Assembly (NCBI GenBank): GCA_963846315.1
Contig: CAWJVM010000016.1
Span: 235,488-299,487, forward strand
DNA: 64,000 nucleotides
Origin: RPQJ01 sp963846315
Lineage (GTDB): Bacteria > Pseudomonadota > Gammaproteobacteria > Steroidobacterales > Steroidobacteraceae
Direction: 5' to 3'
Shown here: positions 29,448-37,111 of the stretch, one piece after another
Layout: each line of letters starts with the position of its first letter
Position numbering within the stretch: position 1 is the first letter of the stretch
Translations under genes and position numbers: made by a program
Notes under the pieces: generated by a model
Database searches by the model: none
Told to the model about the DNA's origin: nothing
What the model saw: the letters and a program-made list of their open reading frames with translations, nothing else

Positions 29448-31046
29448 ATGCTCGACGCCGATCTGCAGGAACAACTCCAGGGCTACCTCGGCCGGCTGAC
29501 GCAGCCGATCGAAATCACGGCTGCTCTCGACGACTCCGACGCCGCCCGCGAAATGCAGGAGCTGCTGCAGCAGGTCGCGCCGCTGTCGAGCCTGATCAGC
29601 TACCGCGAGATCCGCGGCAGCGAGATTCCGGCGGGCACCCGCACTCCGTCGTTCCGGATCACGCGGGTCGGCGCGAACATGGGGGTCGTCTTCGCGGGCA
29701 TCCCGATGGGTCACGAGTTCACTTCGCTCGTGCTCGCCCTGCTGCAGGCCGGCGGCTATCCGCCGAAGGTCGACGCGCCCGTGATCGAGCAGGTCAAGGG
29801 GCTCAAGGGTGAATTCAACTTCGAGATCTTCATCTCGCTCTCGTGCCACAACTGCCCCGAGGTCGTGCAGTCGCTGAACCTGCTGGCCGTGCTGAACCCG
29901 GGCGTGCGCACCACGATGATCGACGGCGCGCTGTTCCAGGCCGAAGTCGAGGCCCGGCAGGTCATGGCCGTGCCGTACGTGTTCCTGAACGGCAAGGAGT
30001 TCTCGCAGGGCCGCATCAGCCTCGAGGAGATCCTGGCCAAGATCGACACCAGCGCCGGTGAGCGTGCTGCCGCAACCATCAATACCAAGGAGCCTTTCGA
30101 CGTGCTCGTCGTCGGCGGCGGCCCCGCGGGTTCCTCCGCGGCCATTTACGCAGCCCGCAAGGGCATCCGCACGGGTGTCGTCGCGGACCGCTTCGGCGGG
30201 CAGGTGATGGACACGCTCGGCATCGAGAACTTCATCTCGGTCAAGGCGACCGAGGGGCCGAAGCTCGCAGCGGCGCTCGAAGAACACGTCAAGCACTACG
30301 AAGTCGACATCATGAACCTGCAGCGCGCGGCCAAGCTCGGGCCCGCGGGTGACGATGGGCTGTTTACGGTCACGCTCGAGAGCGGCGCGCACGTGCAGAG
30401 CAAGACCGTGATCATCTCCACCGGTGCGCGCTGGCGGCAGATGAACGTGCCGGGCGAGAAGGAATACTCCGGCAAGGGCGTGGCCTACTGCCCGCACTGC
30501 GATGGCCCGTTGTTCAAGGGCAAGCGCGTGGCCGTGATCGGTGGCGGCAATTCCGGCGTCGAAGCCGCGATCGACCTCGCCGGTCTCGTCGCGCACGTCA
30601 CGCTGGTCGAGTTCGACGGCAAGCTGCGCGCCGACGAAGTGCTGCAGCGCAAGCTCCGCAGCCTGTCGAACGTGCGCGTCATCGTTTCGGCGCAGACCAC
30701 CGAGGTGCACGGCGCCGACGGCAAGGTCAACGCACTGAGCTACAAGGACCGCAGCTCGGGCGACATCCACCGCGTGGAGCTCGAAGGCGTGTTCGTGCAG
30801 ATCGGCCTGCTGCCCAACACCGACTGGCTCAAGGGCACGATCGCGCTCTCGCCACGCGGCGAGATCGAAGTCGACGCCAGGGGCCAGACCTCGTTGCCGG
30901 GGGTGTTTGCGGCGGGCGACGTCACGACGGTGCCGTACAAGCAGATCATCATCGCGATGGGTGAAGGCTCGAAGGCGGCACTCAGCGCGTTCGATCACCT
31001 GATCCGCGTGCCGGTGCCGGCGTCGGGTGCCGCCGCGGCGGCCTGA
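29448..31046 (+). CDS. ahpF: alkyl hydroperoxide reductase subunit F
   Basis: AhpF is the FAD-dependent NADH disulfide reductase that recycles AhpC. The 532-residue protein has the N-terminal tandem thioredoxin-fold domain with SCHNC (Cys133, Cys136), the dinucleotide motif VLVVGGGPAGSSAAIYAARKG, the redox pair in YCPHCDG (Cys348, Cys351), a second Rossmann motif VIGGGNSG and the C-terminal GVFAAGDVTTVPYKQI. The in-frame region upstream overlaps ahpC; the ATG at 29448 matches family starts. Confidence 0.97.
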   Translation: MLDADLQEQLQGYLGRLTQPIEITAALDDSDAAREMQELLQQVAPLSSLISYREIRGSEIPAGTRTPSFRITRVGANMGVVFAGIPMGHEFTSLVLALLQAGGYPPKVDAPVIEQVKGLKGEFNFEIFISLSCHNCPEVVQSLNLLAVLNPGVRTTMIDGALFQAEVEARQVMAVPYVFLNGKEFSQGRISLEEILAKIDTSAGERAAATINTKEPFDVLVVGGGPAGSSAAIYAARKGIRTGVVADRFGGQVMDTLGIENFISVKATEGPKLAAALEEHVKHYEVDIMNLQRAAKLGPAGDDGLFTVTLESGAHVQSKTVIISTGARWRQMNVPGEKEYSGKGVAYCPHCDGPLFKGKRVAVIGGGNSGVEAAIDLAGLVAHVTLVEFDGKLRADEVLQRKLRSLSNVRVIVSAQTTEVHGADGKVNALSYKDRSSGDIHRVELEGVFVQIGLLPNTDWLKGTIALSPRGEIEVDARGQTSLPGVFAAGDVTTVPYKQIIIAMGEGSKAALSAFDHLIRVPVPASGAAAAA

Positions 31047-31166
31047 GGACCCTCACCCCCTCTGCCGCAAGCGGGAGAAGGAGTGGTAGCGGTTTTCACC
31101 ACTGCCCCGGGAGCCAGCGGCGGATTACCGTTTACCGGTTAATCGGCCACTTCCCCGGAGCTCCCG

Positions 31167-31313
31167 ATGGAAAAATTCAGCCTGCTGTTCACGACCGACT
31201 ACGGTCTGATGAGCCTGGGCGTCATCCTGTTCATCATCGTGATGGGCTTTTACCTGTCCGGGAAACTCAAGAAGCTGATGAACCAGGAGCCCGGCAAGGA
31301 AGGCTGGCAGTAG
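31167..31313 (+). CDS. DUF3149 small membrane protein
   Basis: A 48-residue peptide, MEKFSLLFTTDYGLMSLGVI followed by a hydrophobic helix and a basic tail, matches the DUF3149 pattern (a short N-terminal LF-x-x-D-x-GLMSL segment and one membrane span) known from gammaproteobacteria. A CGGAG site precedes the ATG. It is free-standing between ahpF and a convergent membrane protein gene. Function is unknown. Confidence 0.8.
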   Translation: MEKFSLLFTTDYGLMSLGVILFIIVMGFYLSGKLKKLMNQEPGKEGWQ

Positions 31314-31325
31314 CCGTCCGGAAAG

Positions 31326-31763
31326 TCAGTCCCGCACCAAGTCGAGCAGGTGTGACGCCACGGCGAGCACGTGCGCGACACCGACGCCGATCAGCACGCG
31401 CGTTGCCACGAGGTGCCAGCTGCGCCAGGCCATGACATCGGCGGAACCCTGCCGCAGGAACCACATCGCACCGGTCGCGCCGGCGGCAACGATCGCAACC
31501 AGCAACAGTCCCTCGATGGCGCCCGTGATTCCGGCCGCCTTGCCCGGAACGTATTGCCGCCAGTGGCCGCCACCCAGCAAAGAGACGGCATAGACGATAC
31601 CGATCACGAGTGCGAACCCGCCGAGCGCCACGTGAGCGTAATCGAAGAATCCCGCAGTGCCCGGAATCCGCCGCAGCATCGACACCCACGGACTCGTAAC
31701 CACGAGCCACAGCGACAGCACCGCCAGCGCAGTGTGCAATCGATTGGTGGTCGACTCGCGCAC
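31326..31763 (-). CDS. b561-like four-helix membrane protein
   Basis: The 145-residue protein has four predicted membrane helices, with candidate heme-ligand histidines in HTALAVLSLWLV, DYAHVALGGFALV, and the pair WRSWHLVATRVL / AHVLAVASHLLDL. The arrangement is that of the di-heme cytochrome b561 group. GTG at 31763 is chosen because it starts right before the first helix and is five bases after the hemG stop; the frame is open further upstream inside hemG. Co-transcription with hemG would fit a link to quinone-dependent heme synthesis, but this is inference. Confidence 0.75.
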   Translation of the reverse strand: MRESTTNRLHTALAVLSLWLVVTSPWVSMLRRIPGTAGFFDYAHVALGGFALVIGIVYAVSLLGGGHWRQYVPGKAAGITGAIEGLLLVAIVAAGATGAMWFLRQGSADVMAWRSWHLVATRVLIGVGVAHVLAVASHLLDLVRD

Positions 31764-31768
31764 GGCAA

Positions 31769-32314
31769 TCAGGCCGCTACCCGCCCCTCGGCTGATTCCG
31801 CGATGCGTCCGGCGAACCGGCGCACCTCGTCCCACGGCGTGAATTCGACGTTGGTATGCAGATCGATCGGCCCGCCCGTCAGCCGCATGATGAAGCGGAT
31901 GACGTGCCGGTCGAAGGGACCGTAGCGCTGGTAATCGAGCACGCCGCCGAACACCGCGAGCAGTTGCGGTCGCCAGGCCGTAAGCGCCAGGAACTTCTGC
32001 AGGTAGGGATTCGTCTCGGGCGTGTTCTTGTGCGGCTTGCGCGCGACGAGACTCACCGAGAAGAACGCATTGGGCTTCGAATCGAGCAACGCCTGGTTCT
32101 GCTCGATGAACGCATACACCGCCGGATTGTGCTTGCCGTGGCGGATGCTGGCGCCGATCACGATCGCGTCGAACGTGGCGGCGTCCTGCAGCCCGTCGAC
32201 GAGTGGCCGAACCTCGGCCACGTGACCGAGCCGCATGACCTCCTCACGCATCACGCCGCAGACCTTCAGCGTGTGACCGTACACGCCGTGGTACAAAAAC
32301 AGGATCCTGGCCAC
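31769..32314 (-). CDS. hemG: menaquinone/ubiquinone-dependent protoporphyrinogen oxidase
   Basis: HemG is a flavodoxin-like FMN protein that oxidises protoporphyrinogen IX using the respiratory quinone pool. The 181-residue protein has the FMN P-loop-like LYHGVYGHTLKV, FDAIVIGASIRHGKHNPAVYAF and the family insert followed by WRPQLLAVFGGVLDYQRYG. Length equals that of E. coli HemG. It precedes a b561-like membrane protein. Confidence 0.92.
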   Translation of the reverse strand: MARILFLYHGVYGHTLKVCGVMREEVMRLGHVAEVRPLVDGLQDAATFDAIVIGASIRHGKHNPAVYAFIEQNQALLDSKPNAFFSVSLVARKPHKNTPETNPYLQKFLALTAWRPQLLAVFGGVLDYQRYGPFDRHVIRFIMRLTGGPIDLHTNVEFTPWDEVRRFAGRIAESAEGRVAA

Positions 32315-32321
32315 GTCGCAG

Positions 32322-33032
32322 TCACCGTCGGTTCGACACAGGGGACGGAATTTTAGCCGCCCCGGAGACCGGTCGGGGATCGGTAGTCACCCCGCTCCCG
32401 CCCGGCACGTAGGTACCCCACCCACCCTGCCCGGCAATGGCAATCGCACCGAGCGCCAGCAGGTTCAGTACGACGGCGAACCAGAACGCACGCCGCAACG
32501 AAGCTTGCTGCGTCCTGTGCCGAAATCCCTCCATTGCCAGCCAGGCGCCCGGCCATCCCCCGGCCAGCGCGAGCGCATTGAGCGACTTTTCGGCCGTGCG
32601 ACGGAACCCGGCTTGCGCTGGCGCCTTGTCCCCACCGGAGACCACGAACGTGACCACGCTCAGGCCGAGGTACCAGGGAAAGACGAGCCACGGCAGGCGC
32701 TGGAAGTACACCAGAGCCGTGAGGGCGAGCAGCAGCGCGAGACTGCCGACATAGGCCGCGACCTTGTGCGTGCCATGGGCGGCATCATCCGGGACCGGCG
32801 AAGCCGGCACGCGCACGCCTTCATCCGCCGGATGAATCTCCCGCGCCCGCGAGCGTCCGCCCATGTCGTGCGCCAACCGGTACGTGAACACCTGGCCGCG
32901 GGCGGGCCGCTGGGTCAGGTTGCGAAACGACTTGATGTGACAGAACACACGTTCGCCACCCTTCCCCGGCGCAATGAAGCCGAAGCCACGGTCATCGTTC
33001 CATTCGACGATGGTTCCCTTGCGTCGAAACAT
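32322..33032 (-). CDS. cold-shock domain and DUF1294 membrane protein
   Basis: The N-terminal 65 residues form a cold-shock domain with the RNP1 stretch WNDDRGFGFIAP, and the C-terminal half has the DUF1294 membrane domain (LSVVTFVVSGGDKAPAQAGFRRTAEKSLNALALAGGWPGA) with three to four helices. This CSD-DUF1294 fusion is well known in proteobacteria but uncharacterised. The ATG at 33032 matches the family start. A further tail of about 30 residues runs up to the start of hemG, with an 8-base gap. It may sense or bind RNA at the membrane; that is inference. Confidence 0.88.
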   Translation of the reverse strand: MFRRKGTIVEWNDDRGFGFIAPGKGGERVFCHIKSFRNLTQRPARGQVFTYRLAHDMGGRSRAREIHPADEGVRVPASPVPDDAAHGTHKVAAYVGSLALLLALTALVYFQRLPWLVFPWYLGLSVVTFVVSGGDKAPAQAGFRRTAEKSLNALALAGGWPGAWLAMEGFRHRTQQASLRRAFWFAVVLNLLALGAIAIAGQGGWGTYVPGGSGVTTDPRPVSGAAKIPSPVSNRR

Positions 33033-33051
33033 GCACTCGCTCCAGAGTTGC

Positions 33052-34056
33052 CTACAGTTCTGCCACCATTCCCAGCCCGCGCTCCAGCGCGCGCCGATAC
33101 ACCACCAGCGCACTGACCAGGTCCTGCGCCGCGACGCCCAACGACTTGTAGACTGTCACGTCGTCAGCCGCCAACCGGCCGGGGACGGTGCCGCTCAGCA
33201 CGTCGCCAATCTCGCCGAGAATGTGGGCTTCCGTCACGCGGCCCGCCTTGATGGCACCCAGCAGTTCGCCAGCCTGCGCCAGCGCGCTGCCGCGGTAATC
33301 GACGAAGAAGCGCGACATCGCAACCAGGTCGTCATCGACCTCCCGTGAACTCGGGATCGATGCGCCAACGAGGCACAGGTGCGTGCCTTTGCGCACGTCG
33401 CGACCGAACAGGAGGGCGGCGGGTGAACCGGTGACGGTGCAGATCACGTCGGCTGCGGCCGCCGCAGCCGCAATCGAGTCCGCGATCGCCACGTGCACAC
33501 AGCCTGCGGCGAGCGCGTATTCCGCGAGTTCACGCGTGGCGTCGGGCCTGCGTCCCCACACGATCACGTGCTCGAACGGGCGCACGGCCGCGAAGGCATC
33601 GATGTGCGAGCGCGCTTCCTCCCCCGTGCCAATGACGGCGAGCGTGCGCGAGTCGGGACGCGCCAGGGCCCGCGTCGCAACGACGCTGGCCGCGGCCGTG
33701 CGAATTGCCGTGAGCGCACTCGCTTCCATGATCGCGACGGGGCGGCCGTGCGCAGATTCGTACAGCACGTACAGACCCACGTGCGACGACAGTCCCACCT
33801 TGGGGTTGCCGGGGAACAGGCTCAGCAACTTGATGCCGAAGCACTCGGGATCGCCGAGGTAGCCCGGCATCCAGGCCAGCCTGCCCTCGTCCGACGGCAA
33901 TGGCATGAACTGGCGTAACGGCATCAGCAGCTTGCCGGCGCTCACGCTTCGCATCGCCTGTTCCACCGCTGCGACGCATTCGCCGAACGGCAGCAACTCG
34001 CGCACTTCGCGGGCAGAAATGACGCGCAGTTCGAGCGGGGGTTGCTGCATGGGCAA
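33052..34056 (-). CDS. ornithine cyclodeaminase/mu-crystallin family protein
   Basis: This 334-residue NAD(P)-dependent protein has the family motifs MPLRQFMPLPSDEGRLAWMPGYL, GIKLLSLFPGNP, MEASALTAIRTAAAS, and the Rossmann motif LAVIGTGEEARSHIDAF. Members are ornithine cyclodeaminases, alanine dehydrogenases or ketimine reductases; the sequence does not separate them. The third residue is also Met and may be the start. It lies 19 bases before the CSD-DUF1294 gene and may be co-transcribed with it. Confidence 0.88.
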   Translation of the reverse strand: MPMQQPPLELRVISAREVRELLPFGECVAAVEQAMRSVSAGKLLMPLRQFMPLPSDEGRLAWMPGYLGDPECFGIKLLSLFPGNPKVGLSSHVGLYVLYESAHGRPVAIMEASALTAIRTAAASVVATRALARPDSRTLAVIGTGEEARSHIDAFAAVRPFEHVIVWGRRPDATRELAEYALAAGCVHVAIADSIAAAAAAADVICTVTGSPAALLFGRDVRKGTHLCLVGASIPSSREVDDDLVAMSRFFVDYRGSALAQAGELLGAIKAGRVTEAHILGEIGDVLSGTVPGRLAADDVTVYKSLGVAAQDLVSALVVYRRALERGLGMVAEL

Positions 34057-34082
34057 AGCCTAGCGCACCCGTTCGACCCCAC

Positions 34083-34110
34083 AAAGCAAAACGGCCCCCG
34101 AAGGGGCCGT
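34083..34110 (-). terminator. Rho-independent terminator of the RRM protein gene
   Basis: On the minus strand ACGGCCCC-TTCG-GGGGCCGT (34110 to 34091) forms a stable tetraloop hairpin followed by TTTGCTTT. It lies 66 bases after the stop of the RRM gene and before the ornithine cyclodeaminase homologue, separating the two transcripts. Confidence 0.8.
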
Positions 34111-34175
34111 CTGCTGCTTCCTCGTCCCAGTCGGCTGCGATCAAGCAACCGACCAGTCCGGATCCGCCTGAACGC

Positions 34176-34442
34176 TTACCAGCGGCGGGGACGTTCCGTC
34201 TTCGCCTGGGCTTCGTTGACCTTCAGGGCGCGGCCGCCCATCTGGAAACCGTTCAGCGTCTGGATCGCCTTGGCGGCCTCGGAGTTCGAGGTCATTTCGA
34301 CGAAGCCGAAGCCACGGGGTTGGCCCGTGTCACGGTCGTTGATCAGGGCAACCGAGTCGACGGTGCCGTGGGCTGAGAACAGCTCACGCACGGCGTCTTC
34401 GGTGGCGGAAAAAGGGAGGTTACCGACGTAGATCTTGGACAT
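34176..34442 (-). CDS. single-RRM RNA-binding protein
   Basis: The 88-residue protein is one RNA-recognition motif with RNP2 KIYVGNL near the N-terminus and RNP1 RGFGFVEM at 43-50, plus a short basic tail. Such glycine-poor bacterial RRM proteins resemble cyanobacterial Rbp proteins and are often cold-induced. The ATG at 34442 gives the family start MSKIYVGNLPF; the frame extends upstream but that part looks non-coding. It has its own terminator and a long upstream region. Confidence 0.93.
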   Translation of the reverse strand: MSKIYVGNLPFSATEDAVRELFSAHGTVDSVALINDRDTGQPRGFGFVEMTSNSEAAKAIQTLNGFQMGGRALKVNEAQAKTERPRRW

Positions 34443-34849
34443 TTGATACTCACTGACAAAAAGTCCGTTCGGCCGTGCCCATCGAAACGACGGGCTGGAG
34501 CGGCCTGGGGACCGGGAAACGCAAGGCATGAGGCAGCGCGGCTGGAAGAACTCCCGCTTTCAAGGCGGGGCGATCGCAGTCGCGTGGCAACGGTGCCACG
34601 TGGATCGGAAACTCTTCGGCTAAGCGCTGGGACTGGAACTGCGCGAAAACTCGCGAGAACCGCCCATGCAGAAAGTAGAAGGGAGACTACCCGCGCCGGA
34701 CTATACGCGCATTTCCCCCGCCGGGTCGGTTTTTTTCCAGACGCGGGTCACGGGGTTGCTGTATCGTGCGTGCGCCGCGCCCTGCTTGAGCCTTCCGCCT
34801 CTCAGTGTCCCCGGCAGTACCCGCCGTACCGGCACACCCAGGTGAATGA
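34443..34849. other. 407-base intergenic region, probable long leader of the RRM gene
   Basis: No gene is seen here between the divergent starts of the RRM protein and IF-1. On the minus strand a TATAGT (at 34698-34703) could be a -10 element, which would give the RRM gene an untranslated leader of roughly 250 bases with several GC-rich inverted repeats. Long structured leaders are known for cold-shock genes such as cspA, so post-transcriptional control is plausible. The -35 element is not convincing. Confidence 0.4.
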
Positions 34850-35119
34850 ATGGCCAAGGAAGAACTCATCGACATGCAGGGCACCGTCAACCAGGTGCTG
34901 CCCGACACGCGTTTTCTCGTGACCCTGGAAAACGGCCACGAAATCACCGCGTACCTCTCCGGCAAAATGCGCAAGCACCGCATCCGCATCCTGGCTGGCG
35001 ACAAGGTGACGCTGGAAATGTCGCCCTACGACCTGACCAAGGGTCGCATCAATTTCCGCGAAAAGGACGTCCGCGGCCCCTCGACCGGCGCCCGCCCGAA
35101 CTTCGCCCGCCGCCGTTAA
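34850..35119 (+). CDS. infA: translation initiation factor IF-1 (long variant)
   Basis: IF-1 binds the ribosomal A site during initiation. The S1-like OB fold is clear: MAKEELIDMQGTVNQVLPD, GHEITAYLSGKMRKHRIRIL, GDKVTLEMSPYDLTKGRINF. The protein has 89 residues against 72 in E. coli because of a basic C-terminal extension of about 17 residues. Many beta- and some gammaproteobacteria carry such a second, longer infA, often near RNA-binding or cold-shock genes; the neighbourhood here fits that. Confidence 0.95.
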   Translation: MAKEELIDMQGTVNQVLPDTRFLVTLENGHEITAYLSGKMRKHRIRILAGDKVTLEMSPYDLTKGRINFREKDVRGPSTGARPNFARRR

Positions 35120-35547
35120 GGTTTGCGGCTGAACAGGCGTTCGAGCAAGCCTGGCCTGGCTCGAGTCGTCACGATTGTCTTTGCCGCCGCGCGTTTCGCC
35201 GCCGGCGCCGACCTCACCGGATAGGTCCGCACCGTGCCCATCCTGGCGCGGTCATGCAGTTGGCCCGCATCACTCGGCACGGCCCGTTTTGGCACGGGCA
35301 TTTCGGGCGGCTTCTTGACGATGGCGGTCGCCTCGATGCTGAGGGGTGGCACCAGCTTCCGCACCAGCGTCGTACTGACATCACGCATGTACCGCTGATC
35401 TGCAGTGCGCATTTCCCACACCGCGTTGCCACGCTCGTCAAACCCGACCCGCCCCGACGTGGCGTGAGTCGGCTTGCCTTGATCGCCGTGCGACGTGCGC
35501 AGCGTCGGCGTCAGGCGGGTGGAGGTGGCATCTTTGCGGTGGGACAT
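35116..35547 (-). CDS. basic protein of unknown function
   Basis: This frame of 143 residues overlaps the end of infA by four bases on the opposite strand. It has a conserved-looking core, GRVGFDERGNAVWEMRTADQ, inside a low-complexity Thr/Ser/Arg/Pro-rich protein, and a basic C-terminal tail. No membrane segment or signal peptide is seen. I choose the second Met (35547). The family is not recognised; coding status rests on codon bias and the structured core. Confidence 0.6.
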   Translation of the reverse strand: MSHRKDATSTRLTPTLRTSHGDQGKPTHATSGRVGFDERGNAVWEMRTADQRYMRDVSTTLVRKLVPPLSIEATAIVKKPPEMPVPKRAVPSDAGQLHDRARMGTVRTYPVRSAPAAKRAAAKTIVTTRARPGLLERLFSRKP

Positions 35548-35635
35548 GGCACGGAGACGTGGCAAGAGACTGGTGCGCAATTTAGCCCCTGTTTGCCCGC
35601 GCGCCCCGTTTGCACTGGCTCGGCGACGTGGATTT

Positions 35636-35651
35636 TGTGACTCGGATCACG
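35636..35651. promoter_or_regulatory. CRP/Vfr/Clp-like binding site
   Basis: TGTGA-N6-TCACG differs from the CRP consensus TGTGA-N6-TCACA by one base. It lies 89 bases upstream of the minus-strand basic protein and 123 bases upstream of the plus-strand small exported protein, so it could serve either. Confidence 0.5.
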
Positions 35652-35773
35652 TTGCGGCTTCACAGCAGCCGGCCACCGGCCTTGACCGTGGCGCTTGCAA
35701 GTGTTGCCACCCCCCCATGCGCACGGTAACGTCCATTGCGTTTCCCGCCCCTGCAAATTCAAAAGAGTGAGTC

Positions 35774-36067
35774 ATGACCATCACGAACCGTCGCCCGTCG
35801 TTCAAGTTCGCGCCCGGTCTCGTCGTCCTGGCCTGCCTGCCGGGCCTCGCGGTCGCCGACGTCGTCACCGGCACCCTCACGCCAGCCACGGCCAAGGCCG
35901 TCATCGTCGATGCAGCGGGCAAGACCGTGGCCGACCTGAAACCCGGCGCGTACCAGTTGCAGCTGGCGCCGGGCAGGTACAAGGCCAGGTGCCTGGAACC
36001 CAAGGCACGCGAGCAGGAATTCCTGAGCCTGTCGGAGCCGGTCACCGTCAACGTCGATTGCAGCTGA
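35774..36067 (+). CDS. small exported protein of unknown function
   Basis: A 97-residue protein with a signal peptide ending around residue 28 (GLAVAD) followed by a compact beta-rich domain: AKAVIVDAAGKTVADLKPGAYQLQLAPGRYKARCLEP. The GKTV-DL-PG-YQLQL-PG-Y pattern resembles carboxypeptidase-regulatory-like or PEGA-type beta folds. Two cysteines may form a disulfide. It is 13 bases upstream of the next membrane-anchored protein gene, so the two may be one operon. Confidence 0.65.
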   Translation: MTITNRRPSFKFAPGLVVLACLPGLAVADVVTGTLTPATAKAVIVDAAGKTVADLKPGAYQLQLAPGRYKARCLEPKAREQEFLSLSEPVTVNVDCS

Positions 36068-36080
36068 CCGGCAGCCCTGC

Positions 36081-37091
36081 GTGACGCACGAAGCCGAGAA
36101 ACCGACCTGGCGCGAAAACGCCAAGTTCGCTGCCAACATCGTCAACTCGCTCGCGATCCCGCTGCTGACGGTCGCGGCCACCATCGTCGGCCTGTACGCG
36201 ACCAACACGCTCAAGGAGCGTGAGATCGCGATCGCCACCAAGAACAATTCGCAGTCGCTGCGCAACCAGCGCGAGGAATCGGAAACGAACCTGCGTTCGG
36301 CGATGTTCCGCGAGCTGGTGGGGCCGTTGCTGCAGAGCGAGAACGAGCAGGTCAAGGCCGGTGCCGACACCGACTTGCCCCGCGCGCAACGACTCGCGCT
36401 GCTGGCCGAACTGCTGGCGCTGAATTTCCACGAACATTTCGAGCTCGGACCGCTGCTGCGCTACGTCGATACCCTGCCCGGCCAGACCGAGGAGGCACGT
36501 ACCCGGTTGCGCAGCACCTCGCGTCGCGTGATCTCACGCCAGCTCGCACCGCTGTTGTCGACGGCCGTCGTCCCGGACGGGCGCAACCCGTCGTTCCTCG
36601 AGATCTCATTGAATTCCGACGGCACCGAGCCGGCCGACCAACTGCTTTCGTGCGCCGTGCCCGCGACTGCCAATGCCGCGAGCGGCTCGCTGACGCTGAA
36701 CTGCTCCAGCACCGCGCAAGGCGTGCCGTTGCGGATCGCGTCGCCCGACGGCCGCGACACCCTGCAGGTCAACATCCGCGCGGTCAGCTGGGCGGCGCAG
36801 ACGGTCGGCATCTACTCCGTGCTGCTCGGCGCCAACGGCGAGTCGCAGGCGCACACGCCGCCGATCGAGTTCACGCTGTCGCCGTATTCGTTCCCGTTCT
36901 CGGACAACACCTTGCTGCCGAGCGGCAACCGCTTCGGCATCTACCTGACGCGCATCGACGACATCCCGGGCGTAGCGCGGATCATGCGGCTGTCGTTCGT
37001 CTGGTTCCCGAAGGACTTCGTGCCGCCGCGAGAACGCCCGTTCGACCTCGACGTGCACGAACTGACCCAGGACAGCATGCCACCCGGCTAG
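36081..37091 (+). CDS. membrane-anchored protein of unknown function
   Basis: The 336-residue protein begins with a short cytoplasmic segment, then one transmembrane helix (about residues 20-43, SLAIPLLTVAATIVGLYA), a charged helical segment that may be a coiled coil (45-75), a helical region with NFHEHFELGPLLRYVDTLPG, and a beta-rich C-terminal half with two Cys in SGSLTLNCSS and LLSCAVP. I do not recognise a named family. GTG is the start. It is followed 20 bases later by ppc. Confidence 0.65.
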   Translation: MTHEAEKPTWRENAKFAANIVNSLAIPLLTVAATIVGLYATNTLKEREIAIATKNNSQSLRNQREESETNLRSAMFRELVGPLLQSENEQVKAGADTDLPRAQRLALLAELLALNFHEHFELGPLLRYVDTLPGQTEEARTRLRSTSRRVISRQLAPLLSTAVVPDGRNPSFLEISLNSDGTEPADQLLSCAVPATANAASGSLTLNCSSTAQGVPLRIASPDGRDTLQVNIRAVSWAAQTVGIYSVLLGANGESQAHTPPIEFTLSPYSFPFSDNTLLPSGNRFGIYLTRIDDIPGVARIMRLSFVWFPKDFVPPRERPFDLDVHELTQDSMPPG

Positions 37092-37111
37092 ACGACCCCG
37101 TGGAGCACGCC

